Positions 15,902 through 26,169 are shown, numbered from the stretch's first letter. The stretch: DNA of 64,000 nt from Phycisphaerales bacterium (GCA_020849105.1 JADLGW010000050.1:1-64000); one strand, 5' to 3'. Numbers and translations are program-made. Notes: a model not told the origin generated them from the sequence alone.

Positions 15902-18900
15902 TCAACCGGGCTGGGGCGCCGGCTCCGGGGCGCCCTCGGCCTCGCGGGACCACACCAGCGGCGACGACACGACCGAGGTGTATGTGCCGACGATCACGCC
16001 AAGAGTGAACGCGTAGGCGAACCCTCGCACGGCCTCTCCGCCGAACATGTACAGCACGACCGTGGAGAACAGCGTGGTGCCCGCCGTGATGATCGTCCGG
16101 CTCAGGGTCTGGTTGATCGAGTCGTTGATCACCTCGTACGACGCGAACGGCATGCGCCCCTTGTTCTCGCGGATGCGGTCCAGGATGATGATCTTGTCGT
16201 TGAGGGAGTACCCGGTGATCGTCAGGAGGGCCGCGATCTGGTTCAGGTCGATCTTGAACGGGAGCAGGCCCAGCGCGTGGGCCAGGCCGTTGGTGGACGG
16301 GTTCTCGTAGAGGATCTGCGCCAGGGCGATCAGCCCGACGATGCCGATGACGTCGGCGAAGAGCGGCACCGTCGCGGCCAGCGCCCAGCGCCCCGCGCCG
16401 AACCGCACCCACACATAGATCGTCAGCAGCAGCAGGCTGAGCACGACGGAGATCACGGCCTTGGCCTTGAACGTCTGGGCGATCGTCGGGCTCACCGTGC
16501 TCACGGTCGCGAGCGCCGTCGTCTGGGTCAGGGCGTCGCGTGCCAGTTTCCACTCGCGTCCGGCCACCTCGGTGTTCCACTGCGCCTCGTTCTCGAAGAC
16601 GCTCACCGAATCGTCGTGCACGAGGATCACCGCGGCCGTCACCGCATCCTCGGTGCCCTCCAGCACGCGGACCTCGCGCCGTCGCGCCAGCGTGTCGGAG
16701 TAATCCGGCTGCTGGCGCGTCTGGTCGAGACGGGAGACCAGGGACTGGAGCGACTGCGGCGGCTGGATGTTGTCCAGCACGATCGCCACGCCGCCGATGT
16801 AGTCGCGCACCTCGTCGTCGGCGGCGCGGTTGATCGTGTCGCCCAGGCGCGGCTTCAGGATGGGGTTCACGTTCGCCAGGCGCCAGTCGTCCTCCCCGGA
16901 CCCGGTGAAGGACAGCGCCCCGTGGCTCTCGATCAGCCCGGCGAACTCGTGGACCAGGGCCGCGAGCACCGCGTCGTTGTCGCCGGAGGCCCCCACGCGC
17001 ACCTCGAACTGGTCGGACGTCACGCCGTCGGTCCGCGGGTTGACCGGGACGATCTCGGCCTCCGTGAAGACCCGTTCCGGGGTTCCGGCGGCCGCCCGCT
17101 GGCCCAGGGCCTTGACCCGGTCCTGGACCTCCTGCCGCGTCATCACCATCCGCTCGGTCGTGCCCTCCACCTGGCGCAGTTGAAGGTTGATCTTGGCCCC
17201 GCCGCGGAACTCCGTGTCCAGAAGCCGGGCGCCCCGCTGCCATGTGAGCCCGGCGCTGGCGACCAGGAACACGACCAGCGCGCCCATGGAGATCCACCGC
17301 AGGCCCATCCAGTCCACGCGCGGGGTGAGCGCCCGCTGAAGCCCCGGGAACGCCATGGGCAACTGCGAGGTCCTCTTCCAGCCCAGGTGGTCGACCAGCA
17401 CCGTGAAGATCACGCGGCTGACGACCAGGGCGGTGAACAGCGTGGTGACGACGCCGATGCCCAGCGTGACGGCGAACCCGCGGATCTCCTGGGTGCCGAA
17501 GTAGTACAGGACCACGCAGATGATGAGGTTGGCGACGTTGCCGTCCACGATCGAGGAGAACGCGCGGCTGAACCCCAGCCGCACCGCGGTCTTCATGTCG
17601 GCGCCCGCCAGGAACTCCTCGCGCATGCGCTCGTAGATCAGCACGTTGGAGTCGATCGCCTGCCCGAACGTGAGGACGATCCCGGCGATCCCCGGGAGCG
17701 TGAACGCCGAGCGGTTCAGCGCCATGATCGCCAGCACCAGGAGCAGGTTGTACGCGAGCGCGATGACCGCGATCAGCCCGCTCTCGAAGTAGTACACGAT
17801 CATGAACACGGCGACGACGGAGAACGTGACGACGCCCGTCTTGAACCCCGCCCGCAGGTTGTCGGCCCCCAGTTCCGGTCCCAGTGTGCTCTCGCCGATC
17901 GGTTCCGGGGACAGCTTGGCCTGGAGCGACCCGGCGCGGAGCGTCCGGATGATGTACTGGCGCTCCGGCGTGCTGAAGTCCCCGGTGATCTGCCCGTTGT
18001 TGCTGATCTTGCCCTGCAGCGTCGGGGCGGTGTACACCTGGTCGTCCAGCAGCACCGCCATCCGGTCGCCCAGGTGCCGCCCCGTCAGCGAGCCGAGTTT
18101 CTTGGCCCCGGCGGCGTCCATCGTGAAGTTGATCGCGGGCCGACCCAGTTCATCGTGCCCCTCGAACGAGCCGCTGACCGCCCAGTCGCCCTCGGCCCGG
18201 GTCAGCCGGTTCCCCTCGCTCGTGTAGCACAGCATCCAGTACTCGCCGTCGAACTCCTCGACGACGTACCCGACACCGCCGTACGAACGGAAGTACCCGA
18301 CGGGGTCCGCACGCAGCCGCTCCAGCGACGCCACGTTCTGGTACCACCCGTCGATCCGGTTGATCTTGAACCACGCGGCGTCGTCCGACCGGGTGTTCCG
18401 CGGCCCGCGGACGTGCAGTTGGTGGCGCAGTTCCGCCTCGTCGGAGAGTTTTCCCGGATCGACGGCGATCCGGAAGTCCAGCACGCCGGCTCCGGCCAGC
18501 AGCCGCTTCAGGTCGCCGGGGTCGTCCAGGGCCCGCCTCTCGGCCAGGTACGCCGTGTGCGCCTTCTCCGCACCGTTGATCAGGTCGACCGCCCCCGGGT
18601 ACCGGTCGCGCAGGCGCTGCAGAGCCGCCTCGCGCGGGCTGGGAAGAACGACCGGCTTGTTCACGCTCTCGTCGAACAGCGAACGGCTCTTGCGGGGCAG
18701 TTCCAGGGCTCGCCGGACCTCGTCGGGCGTGGGCACCGAACCCAGCACGGCGTCGCGGGCTTTGTCGTAGTCCACCTCCGCCTGTGCCGTCGCGGCCACG
18801 CCGTCGTCCACGGCCTTGCCGAGTTCCGCGAGCCGCTCGGGAGCGGCCCCGGAGGTGCGGGCGGCCTCGGCCTGGGCGCGGGCCGCGTCGAGCGTTTCGC

Positions 18901-19390
18901 GGGCCTTCCGCACCGCGTCCGCGGCGGCCGCGGCGGCCTGGAGCCGCGCGGCCCGGCCGGCGTCGCTGCCGGCGAGCCGAGCGATGTCCTGGGCTCGCAC
19001 CCCGGGTTCGGCGCGCATCAGTTGCTCGAACTTCGCCGGCTCCAGCCGCGCCGCGTCGAACTTCGCCAGTTCGGCATCGAACGCGGCCCGGAGTTTCTTC
19101 ACCGCCGCCGTGGGCAGCGGCATCGTGATCTCGATCCGGTCGCGCCCCTCGCGCACGAAGGCGATGTCGGACTGCGCGTCCGGGTCCACCCGCTGTTTCA
19201 GCACCTCGATGATCTGCGGGATGACAACATTGGGGTCCTCGCTCGGGCTGAGGACGATCGAGTAGGTCAGGCTGACGCCGCCGTTGAGGTCCTTGCCCAG
19301 GCGGAGCGTCTTGGAGGGTGGATTGATCGCCCCCAGGCAGGCCAGCAGCACCAGGGCGACGAGACAGATCTGGAACCAGAGTCTTCGCAT
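15902..19390 (-). CDS. secDF: SecD-SecF fusion, protein translocase subunit
   Basis: A 1162-residue inner-membrane RND-type protein that uses the proton gradient to assist Sec export. The N-terminal helix (MRRLWFQICLVALVLLACLGA) is followed by a long periplasmic P1 domain with an unusually large Ala-rich coiled insertion (about residues 110-290), the SecD membrane block (GPELGADNLRAGFKTGVVTF near 500, FGQAIDSNVLIYERMREE), then a second helix near 700 and the SecF half (GYSLNDKIIILDRIRENKG near 1060, NQTLSRTIITAGTT). Both halves are complete, so this is a genuine fusion as known in Bacillus and many planctomycetes. It follows yajC by 41 bp; no SecB-like gene is near. Confidence 0.95.
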   Translation of the reverse strand: MRRLWFQICLVALVLLACLGAINPPSKTLRLGKDLNGGVSLTYSIVLSPSEDPNVVIPQIIEVLKQRVDPDAQSDIAFVREGRDRIEITMPLPTAAVKKLRAAFDAELAKFDAARLEPAKFEQLMRAEPGVRAQDIARLAGSDAGRAARLQAAAAAADAVRKARETLDAARAQAEAARTSGAAPERLAELGKAVDDGVAATAQAEVDYDKARDAVLGSVPTPDEVRRALELPRKSRSLFDESVNKPVVLPSPREAALQRLRDRYPGAVDLINGAEKAHTAYLAERRALDDPGDLKRLLAGAGVLDFRIAVDPGKLSDEAELRHQLHVRGPRNTRSDDAAWFKINRIDGWYQNVASLERLRADPVGYFRSYGGVGYVVEEFDGEYWMLCYTSEGNRLTRAEGDWAVSGSFEGHDELGRPAINFTMDAAGAKKLGSLTGRHLGDRMAVLLDDQVYTAPTLQGKISNNGQITGDFSTPERQYIIRTLRAGSLQAKLSPEPIGESTLGPELGADNLRAGFKTGVVTFSVVAVFMIVYYFESGLIAVIALAYNLLLVLAIMALNRSAFTLPGIAGIVLTFGQAIDSNVLIYERMREEFLAGADMKTAVRLGFSRAFSSIVDGNVANLIICVVLYYFGTQEIRGFAVTLGIGVVTTLFTALVVSRVIFTVLVDHLGWKRTSQLPMAFPGLQRALTPRVDWMGLRWISMGALVVFLVASAGLTWQRGARLLDTEFRGGAKINLQLRQVEGTTERMVMTRQEVQDRVKALGQRAAAGTPERVFTEAEIVPVNPRTDGVTSDQFEVRVGASGDNDAVLAALVHEFAGLIESHGALSFTGSGEDDWRLANVNPILKPRLGDTINRAADDEVRDYIGGVAIVLDNIQPPQSLQSLVSRLDQTRQQPDYSDTLARRREVRVLEGTEDAVTAAVILVHDDSVSVFENEAQWNTEVAGREWKLARDALTQTTALATVSTVSPTIAQTFKAKAVISVVLSLLLLTIYVWVRFGAGRWALAATVPLFADVIGIVGLIALAQILYENPSTNGLAHALGLLPFKIDLNQIAALLTITGYSLNDKIIILDRIRENKGRMPFASYEVINDSINQTLSRTIITAGTTLFSTVVLYMFGGEAVRGFAYAFTLGVIVGTYTSVVSSPLVWSREAEGAPEPAPQPG

Positions 19391-19431
19391 GGAGGGGGGT
19401 CTCGGGAAGAGCGCAGCGTAGCGGGGACGCC

Positions 19432-19950
19432 TCAGACGCGCGTGGTGAGGGCGGGCTTGACCTCCACGTCGGTCGTGGCGGACTTGTCGCGGGACGAGCG
19501 CAGCACCTGCTGCAGCGCGGAACGCGCGAACCGGACGCGCGTATTGGCCGCCTCGTCCACGCGCAGCACCATCTCCGTCTCCGTCAGTTCAACGACCGTC
19601 CCGATGATGCCGCCGACGGTCTGCACCCGGTCGTTCTTGCCGACCCCGGCAAGGATCGCGGCCCTGCGCTTCTTCTCCTTGCGGCCGCTCATCGATGTGA
19701 TGAGGATCATCACCACGAGGATGACCAGCACCGGCAGGAATGTGAAGCCGCCGAATGGACCCGAAGAAGCCGGCATACCCGCCGGAGCGCTGCCGGCCGG
19801 GGCGCCCGTCGAGGTCGGCTGGGCGGGTGCTGCACCGGGGGAGGCGCCGGCGACAGGCTGAGCCGTGGCCGCTGGGCCGCCCGGCACATGGGGGCCGTCC
19901 TGAGCCAGGGCCAGCGTCAGGATCGCAGTCGAAATGGTCTGGTCGATCAT
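19432..19950 (-). CDS. yajC: Preprotein translocase subunit YajC
   Basis: A 172-residue single-span protein. A Pro/Ala-rich N-terminal segment (about residues 20-70) precedes the membrane helix FLPVLVILVVMILITSM, followed by the conserved cytoplasmic block GRKEKKRRAAIL, NDRVQTVGGIIGTVVEL and VRFARSALQQVL. YajC joins SecDF and YidC in the holotranslocon. It is longer than the usual about 110 residues because of the N-terminal stretch, which may include a signal-like segment (TISTAILTLALAQ). AGGA ahead of the ATG supports the start. Order tgt-yajC-secDF is the classical bacterial arrangement. Confidence 0.94.
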   Translation of the reverse strand: MIDQTISTAILTLALAQDGPHVPGGPAATAQPVAGASPGAAPAQPTSTGAPAGSAPAGMPASSGPFGGFTFLPVLVILVVMILITSMSGRKEKKRRAAILAGVGKNDRVQTVGGIIGTVVELTETEMVLRVDEAANTRVRFARSALQQVLRSSRDKSATTDVEVKPALTTRV

Positions 19951-19979
19951 GGGGGTTCCTGTGGGCGGGGGCAAGAGCG

Positions 19980-21251
19980 TCACGCGGGCGAGGAGGGAGA
20001 GGGGGTCCATCCCGCGGCGGCCTGCGGCCAACGCCGCACAAATCCCTGCCAGTCATCGTCCCGGACCGTCCGGCGGATGTCCGACATCAGGCGTTGAAAG
20101 TAGCGAAGGTTATGCAGGCTGACGAGGATAGGGCCGAGCATTTCCCCGGCCATGAACAGGTGCCGGATGTAGCCCCTGGAGAAGTGATCCCGGGCCAGGC
20201 CTTTCCGGGCCTCGTCGGGGCCCGAAACGCCCTGTTCCAGGGTCAACGGGGAGCAGGCCCCGCAGTCGCAGCCCTCCTGGATGGGGCTTGGGTCCTCGGC
20301 GTGGGCGGCGTTCCGCAGGCGGAGCGTGCCCCCCGGCGTGAACGCGGTCGCGTTCCGCCCGTTCCGCGTGGGCAGCACACAATCGAACATGTCCACCCCC
20401 GCCAGCACCGCCGACAGGATGTCGCGCTCGTACCCGACCCCCATCAGGTACCGCGGCTTCCCCTCCGGCAGCAGCGGCGTCGTGAACCGCACCACCCGCG
20501 CAATGTCCTCGGGCGGCTCCCCCACCGCCACACCGCCGATCGCGTAGCCGGGCAGGTCGATATTCGTAACCCGCTCCGCCGACCACCGCCGGGCTCCCTC
20601 GTCCGTCCCGCCCTGCACGATGCCGAACAGCGCCTGCTCGTCGGGCCGCGCGTGCGCCGCTCGGCACCGCTCCAGCCAGCGCACCGTCCGCTCGTTGGCG
20701 ACGCTCAGGCGCTCGCTGTGCTCGCGTCCCGGGAGCGGGCGGCGTCCCGCCCCCCGAACGGGACCGGGGTCGCCGCGCTCCGAGACATCAGCCGGCGGGC
20801 AATCGTCAAACGCCATGATGATGTCGGCGCCCAACTCGTTCTGGATCCGCGTTGCGGACTCCGGCGTCAGCCGCACCGCGCTGCCGTCCACGATGGAACG
20901 GAACGTCACGCCGTCGTCGTCCACCGCGTTCAGGTCCGCCATGGAGAACGCCTGGTACCCGCCCGAATCGGTCAGGATCGGCCCCGGCCAGCCCATGAAA
21001 CGGTGCAGCCCTCCCAGCCGCCTGACCACGCCCGGCCCCGGCCGCAGCAGGAGGTGGTACGTGTTCCCCAGAACGATCTGGGACCCCGTCCGTGCCACCT
21101 GCTCCGGGGTCAGGCCCTTGACCGTGCCCCGCGTGCCCACGGGCATGAACGCGGGCGTGTCGAACGAACCGTGCGGTGTTGTCACCCGTCCCAGCCGCGC
21201 CCCGGTCGCGCGGGACCGCGCCAGAATCTCAAGCCGCAGCGCCGGGGCCAC
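19980..21251 (-). CDS. tgt: Queuine tRNA-guanine transglycosylase
   Basis: A 423-residue TIM-barrel enzyme that swaps guanine-34 for preQ1 in GUN-anticodon tRNAs. LTDSGGYQAFSM (base-binding Asp), GGVAVGEP, the nucleophile region DMFDCVLPTRNGRN, and the zinc site CDCGAC with a distal His (YIRHLF) are intact. About 20 residues (GDPGPVRGAGRRPLPG, near 160-176) interrupt the stretch after AFDDCPP and are encoded by a GC-rich palindromic segment, probably a repeat insertion. GTG at 21251 is chosen because it overlaps the rhomboid stop region and gives the family N-terminus; AGGGA lies upstream. Confidence 0.93.
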   Translation of the reverse strand: MAPALRLEILARSRATGARLGRVTTPHGSFDTPAFMPVGTRGTVKGLTPEQVARTGSQIVLGNTYHLLLRPGPGVVRRLGGLHRFMGWPGPILTDSGGYQAFSMADLNAVDDDGVTFRSIVDGSAVRLTPESATRIQNELGADIIMAFDDCPPADVSERGDPGPVRGAGRRPLPGREHSERLSVANERTVRWLERCRAAHARPDEQALFGIVQGGTDEGARRWSAERVTNIDLPGYAIGGVAVGEPPEDIARVVRFTTPLLPEGKPRYLMGVGYERDILSAVLAGVDMFDCVLPTRNGRNATAFTPGGTLRLRNAAHAEDPSPIQEGCDCGACSPLTLEQGVSGPDEARKGLARDHFSRGYIRHLFMAGEMLGPILVSLHNLRYFQRLMSDIRRTVRDDDWQGFVRRWPQAAAGWTPSPSSPA

Positions 21252-21252
21252 G

Positions 21253-22311
21253 CTAACCGTCCCTGCGGGCTTCGCCGGCGCGCCGCAGCGTGGTCTTCTC
21301 CGCATCACTGAGGCTCTGCAGGCCCTGCGTCGAGACCTTCGACAGGATGCGGTCGATCTCCTGGCGCCCCGCGTCGCCGGCGCCGGCACGCCCCGGCCGG
21401 CGCGAATCCCCCACGATGTCGAAGAAGTCCCGCAGCAGGTGCGAGTTGCGGATGAAGAAGAACCCCGCGGCCGCCCCGCCCAGGTGCGCCGCGTCGCCGC
21501 CCGCGTTGCTGCCCGGGTTCCGGTTGTTCCAGAACAGGTTCCACGCGGCCAGGGCGACGTACCCGTACGCGAACCACTTCAGCCGCAGCGGGATCGGCGG
21601 GAACAGCAGTTGCACCACCGCGTTCGGCGCGATGTACGCGCACGCGATGATGACGCCGAACACCCCGGCGGAGGCCCCCACCAGCGGCATGTAGGTCTCC
21701 TCGAAGAGCAGCCCCGGCAGGTGCAGCCCGGTCTGACCGAGCAGGTTCAGCACCATGTAACTGATGGCCCCGAACACCCCGCAGACCAGGTAGAACGCCA
21801 CATACCGCTTTGACCCCAGCGCCTGCTCCACCATCCCGCCGAACACGAACAGGCCGAACATGTTGAACAGGATGTGCGTGAAGCCGCTGTGCAGGAACTG
21901 GAACGTGATGAAGCGCCACACCTCCAGGTGCAGGAAGGCAAGGTTCGTCGAGAAGTGGCCCCATGCCGTCAGCGGGTCCATCCGGATGACCAGGTTGACG
22001 CCGATCGCCTGACCCGTGCCCCGCACATAGAGCGGCTGCCCCTCGGCCGGCTGACGGCCGGGCACCGGGAGCAGGTGGTCCGGGTCGCGGTCCACCACCG
22101 CGTCCTGGAGTTGCTGCGGCGTGGTGCCCGGGTACACCAGGCTCTTCCCGGTCTGGACCAGCGTCACCTGCTTCGCCACCGCCAGCCCGACCAGGAACAC
22201 CGCGACATTCGCCACGATGATCCAGGTGTTGAACGAAACAAAGCGCAGCCGCCCCAGCCCGCTCGCGCCCCGCGCCCCTGTCCGGTAGTACTCACGGTCG
22301 TAGATTCCCAT
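21253..22311 (-). CDS. Rhomboid-family intramembrane serine protease
   Basis: A 352-residue polytopic protein. The catalytic GASAG motif (LVGASAGVFGV, near residue 215) and a later His in GGDAAHLGGAAAGFFF (near 290) form the expected Ser-His dyad, and HSGFTHILFNMFGLFVFG carries the conserved His/Asn-type block. A periplasmic loop (about 60-105) contains LVYPGTTPQQLQDAV. The last 34 residues (IDRILSKVSTQGLQSL, then basic) match a short motif also at the end of the neighbouring M50 protease, like the DUF6576 tail described for rhomboids. ATG at 22311; only two bases separate its stop from tgt. Confidence 0.92.
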   Translation of the reverse strand: MGIYDREYYRTGARGASGLGRLRFVSFNTWIIVANVAVFLVGLAVAKQVTLVQTGKSLVYPGTTPQQLQDAVVDRDPDHLLPVPGRQPAEGQPLYVRGTGQAIGVNLVIRMDPLTAWGHFSTNLAFLHLEVWRFITFQFLHSGFTHILFNMFGLFVFGGMVEQALGSKRYVAFYLVCGVFGAISYMVLNLLGQTGLHLPGLLFEETYMPLVGASAGVFGVIIACAYIAPNAVVQLLFPPIPLRLKWFAYGYVALAAWNLFWNNRNPGSNAGGDAAHLGGAAAGFFFIRNSHLLRDFFDIVGDSRRPGRAGAGDAGRQEIDRILSKVSTQGLQSLSDAEKTTLRRAGEARRDG

Positions 22312-22437
22312 GCGACAGGCGGCCCTCGTCGGTCGTTGTTGGGGAAACGCCGCGACGCTTCCGCGGCGCGGATGGTACCCGGAAGAGGCGCGACTGTCAG
22401 GGCGCGTTCCGGACACATGCCCCGCGTACGCGGGGCC

Positions 22438-23490
22438 TCACCCGCGGCGGCGGCGCTCCGTGGCCTGTCGCAGCCATCGTTTCTCCGAACGGGTCAGGCT
22501 CGCCATCCCGCTGGCCGCGATCTTCGCCAGGATCAGGTCCAGTTTCTCCTGCTCGGCCCGCTCCCGGTCCCGCCGGGCCGCGGCGTCGTCCGCGTCCTCC
22601 GTCGGCAGGCCCGCGTACCCCCTCGAAAAGTCGTACCCCGCCATCGCCGGGTGATCCGGCTCCGTCATCGCCAGCCGGCGCCGCTCCCCCCAGCAGTAGA
22701 ACCCGCCGAAGAGCGCGATCGCCAGCAGCGTGCTCTCGCGGAAGACGAGCGCGAACGCGCCCACGCACCCCGCGATCACCAGACCGACCGTTGCCGCCAC
22801 GTGTGTCGCCCGGTGGTACCCCATTCGACGCCACAGGACCTCCTGCAGCACCCGCCCCGCGTCCATCGGGTACATCGGCAGCAGCATGTTGAACAGCAGC
22901 AGCGCCGCGTTCATGTAGTACAGCCACCACAGGCCGATCAGCCACCACGACGGAAGCCCGCTGCTCAGCAGGTACAGGCTCGCCACCGCCCGCCCCGGCG
23001 CAAACGGGTTGAACCACACCGCATCGCCGCCCGCCAGCAGGTACAGCGGCACCCCGAGCACGGGCACCAGGACCACGTTGACCGCCGGCCCGCCCAGCGT
23101 CGTCAGCAGGCTGGGCCGCCAGTGGTGCGGCGGGTGGCAGTACGCCAGGCCCCCAAGCGGCCACAGCATGATCATGTCGGCCGCGCCCCCGACACGCCGG
23201 CACGCGATGCAGTGCCCGTACTCGTGCAGCAGCACCAGGAGGAACAGCCCCGCCATCCCCACCGCCATGAATCGCCATCCCATCGCGTCCTGCACCATCG
23301 AGGAGATCAGTTGCGCGATGACCCAGACGATGAAGAACAGGTGGACCCGGACCCGGATCCCCCACGCCCGGTACAGCGGCAGCGACCAGTTCAGCACGTT
23401 CTCGCCGTCGCCGAAGATGCGACGCAGCACATGGACGAATCGCCCGTCCCCTTCGTCTCGACCCCGGTAGCGGCGTGATTCCCAGCCCAT
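22438..23490 (-). CDS. Site-2 protease-like membrane metalloprotease (M50) with rhomboid-type C-terminal tail
   Basis: A 350-residue zinc metalloprotease. The HEYGH motif (LVLLHEYGHCIACR, near residue 90) and NMLLPMYPMDAGR (near 200) give the catalytic and third-ligand sites. Several helices flank them. The C-terminus (LDLILAKIAASGMASL then a basic run) is homologous in pattern to the tail of the rhomboid downstream, suggesting that both intramembrane proteases share an interaction module. ATG at 23490 is chosen because it follows the old NUDIX stop by eleven bases; the longer frame upstream overlaps that gene. Confidence 0.9.
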   Translation of the reverse strand: MGWESRRYRGRDEGDGRFVHVLRRIFGDGENVLNWSLPLYRAWGIRVRVHLFFIVWVIAQLISSMVQDAMGWRFMAVGMAGLFLLVLLHEYGHCIACRRVGGAADMIMLWPLGGLAYCHPPHHWRPSLLTTLGGPAVNVVLVPVLGVPLYLLAGGDAVWFNPFAPGRAVASLYLLSSGLPSWWLIGLWWLYYMNAALLLFNMLLPMYPMDAGRVLQEVLWRRMGYHRATHVAATVGLVIAGCVGAFALVFRESTLLAIALFGGFYCWGERRRLAMTEPDHPAMAGYDFSRGYAGLPTEDADDAAARRDRERAEQEKLDLILAKIAASGMASLTRSEKRWLRQATERRRRG

Positions 23491-23500
23491 GGACGCTCGA

Positions 23501-23981
23501 TTATTGACCGAGCAGGCCGCGCCGCAGCGCCAGCAGCAGCGTCGCCACCGACTTTCCGTCGGCAATCTCGCCGGAGTCCACCATCGCCAGGGCCCGCGCG
23601 CCGCAGGCCCGTGGCGATGAACGCCCACATCACCTCATCGCTCATCCCCGGCGAGGTGTAGAACTTCGTCAGGAACCGGATCGCCGCCGCCTCGTACCCG
23701 GTCTCCTCCGCCAGTTCGCGCGGTGCGCACTCTTCCGGCTTCTCCATCGGCTCCAGCGTGCCGGCCGGCAGTTCCAGGATCCGCGCGCCCGCCGCGATCC
23801 GCATGTTCCTCACCATGATCACTCGCGGCCCCGTCGCCGAGTCCAGCAGCGGCAAGATGCACACGGCCCCGGGGTGCCGGACCACCTCCCTCTCGATCGG
23901 CTCCCCGCCCGGCCCGGGCGTCACCACGAGTTCCAGGTCGAACTTCCTCCCGCGATGGATCGTCCGCGACCTCGGGTGCAT
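23501..23981 (-). pseudogene. NUDIX hydrolase (ADP-ribose pyrophosphatase-like), broken by an internal deletion and frameshift
   Basis: The N-terminal part is normal: MHPRSRTIHRGRKFDLELV, then ILELPAGTLEPMEKPEECAPRELAEETGYE, a complete Nudix box (GX5EX7REUXEEXGU), and MWAFIATGLR. At about 23610 the frame leaves the family. The expected C-terminal part (ALAMVDSGEIADGKSVATL then LLALRRGLLGQ and TAA at 23501-23503) continues in another frame. The metal-binding loop before ALAMVDSG is missing, about 25-40 codons by comparison with the family as I remember it. An internal deletion between short GC-rich repeats therefore shifted the frame. It could also be an assembly error. The remaining original frame runs on into the M50 gene. 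Confidence 0.8.
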
Positions 23982-24084
23982 GACGCAAGGATAAGAGACC
24001 CGTTCAGCACACAGCGGCCTCCTTCCGGGTGCCGGCGTGGTGGGAGGCAATAGAAGAACGCTCTCTCCGTGGTCGCCCCTCGTA

Positions 24085-25029
24085 TCACACGGCCAGCACG
24101 ATCGCGACCACCGCCGCCTCCACCGCGAACCTCACGTCCACCAGGTCCCGCACCTTCCCCGGCCTCCACAACGCCAGGCCCGCCGTGCCCGCGCAGATCG
24201 CCGCCGCCCACGCGATCCGTGCCTCAGGGGGCCCCTGCGCCCATGCGAGCAGCATCAGCGCCGACACCACCCGCAGCGCCCCCGCGACCCACCACGCCCT
24301 CCGCCGGCGCAGCCGGGTCGGGATCGTGTCCGTCCCGTACGCCCGGTCACTTTCCTCATCATCCAGGTCGCACAGCACGGCGTCGGCGAACACCCGGACA
24401 AGCAGGTGGGCCGCCACCACGGCCAGGACCGCCCAGTGCTCCAGGGCCGTCTCCACGATCGCCCCGACACCCCGCTCCCGCGGCGACGCGAGCAGCAGAA
24501 GGCTCATCGCCAGCCCCACCAGGCCCGCCGACACCACGGCGTTCTTCACGATCAGGATGTCCTTCACCCGCCGGCGCCCGCCGGCCCTCCCCCGCGACAG
24601 CCCGGCGTACACCACGACGGCCCCCACGCTCCCGACGACCAGCAGCGGCGCGGCGGCGTCCAGCGGGCGCACGAACGTCGCGGCGATCAGGGCCAGTGAG
24701 AACGACAGGAATCGCACCGTCTTCGACCGCCGCCGGAGGAACTCGAACCGCGCCGGCTGGGCCTGCCGGTCCGCGGGATCGAGCAGCCGATCGCTGAGTT
24801 TCACGCGGTCCAACAGGTACACGGCCGTCGTCAGCAGCACCGCCGCCAGCAGCGCACACGCCGCCTGCCCCCACGCCGCCGGCCTCAGCGGCGGCAGCAA
24901 CTGCCATGCGCACACCAGCGCCGCCCCGCCGTACAGCCCCATCCACACCGCCAGGTGCCCGGCCGCCGCGACCGCGGCCCGAACCCGACCCCCAGGCCCG
25001 AGCGGTCCCACAGGTCCCGCCTCCGTCAC
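24085..25029 (-). CDS. UbiA-like prenyltransferase family membrane protein
   Basis: A 314-residue protein with about eight hydrophobic segments. YLLDRVKLSDRLLDPADRQAQP (near residue 70) and CDLDDEESDRAYGTDTIP (near 220) sit where UbiA enzymes have their two Asp-rich loops, although the first is DxxxxxD rather than NDxxD. UbiA enzymes attach polyprenyl chains to aromatic or other acceptors; the acceptor cannot be told here. GTG at 25029 overlaps the upstream gene's stop (GTGA), which suggests the true start. It is last in a four-gene set linked by 4-nt overlaps. Confidence 0.72.
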   Translation of the reverse strand: MTEAGPVGPLGPGGRVRAAVAAAGHLAVWMGLYGGAALVCAWQLLPPLRPAAWGQAACALLAAVLLTTAVYLLDRVKLSDRLLDPADRQAQPARFEFLRRRSKTVRFLSFSLALIAATFVRPLDAAAPLLVVGSVGAVVVYAGLSRGRAGGRRRVKDILIVKNAVVSAGLVGLAMSLLLLASPRERGVGAIVETALEHWAVLAVVAAHLLVRVFADAVLCDLDDEESDRAYGTDTIPTRLRRRRAWWVAGALRVVSALMLLAWAQGPPEARIAWAAAICAGTAGLALWRPGKVRDLVDVRFAVEAAVVAIVLAV

Positions 25030-25456
25030 GCCTCCGTGAATGTAGCCCCATCCATCACGTTGAAACTGACGAACTGTCCCGGGGCGAAATCCGCCGGTTT
25101 CTGGCGCGGGTCCGTCGGCACGCAGTGGATGGGCATCCCTGCATCCACCACCACCGCGTCCGGCTCCACCGCCACCACCGACCCCTGCACCCGCCGCGGC
25201 CGCCCCCACACCGGCTCCACATACCGCCCGCCGGTCAGCACGACGTCGATCCGCCGCGCCCGCGCGCGGATCGTGCCCACAAGCCGCTTGCCCGGCCGCG
25301 TCCGAACCTCCGCGGTCGGCACCAGGTGCATCTCGTAGTCCGTGTTCGGCACCGTGAACACGACGTGCGCCGGCTTCGTCGCGGTTGCCGGTTCCATCCC
25401 CATGAGGACGCCGCGGGCCAGCCGCCGGTCAATCGGTGCTGTCGGTGATGGCTCGA

Positions 25457-25460
<4 letters not shown>
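25026..25460 (-). CDS. Conserved-looking hypothetical protein
   Basis: A 144-residue soluble protein with a run of predicted beta strands (HVVFTVPN, EMHLVPTAEVR, RLVGTIRARARRIDVVL, RVQGSVVAVEPDAVVVDAGMPIHCV, GQFVSFNVMDG), suggesting a small beta-barrel, perhaps a PilZ- or OB-like fold. I recognise no family. The ATG overlaps the stop of the glutamine amidotransferase gene (ATGA), and its own stop overlaps the UbiA-like start, so the genes are translated in a coupled series. Confidence 0.72.

Positions 25461-26169
<709 letters not shown>

Noticed and set aside
15608-19861. A 1417-codon open frame on plus opposite secDF
   Set aside because: It is the antisense shadow of secDF, yajC and hldD. 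Its translation is rich in Arg, His, Gln and Ala with no protein-like pattern; long antisense frames are expected at this GC content.
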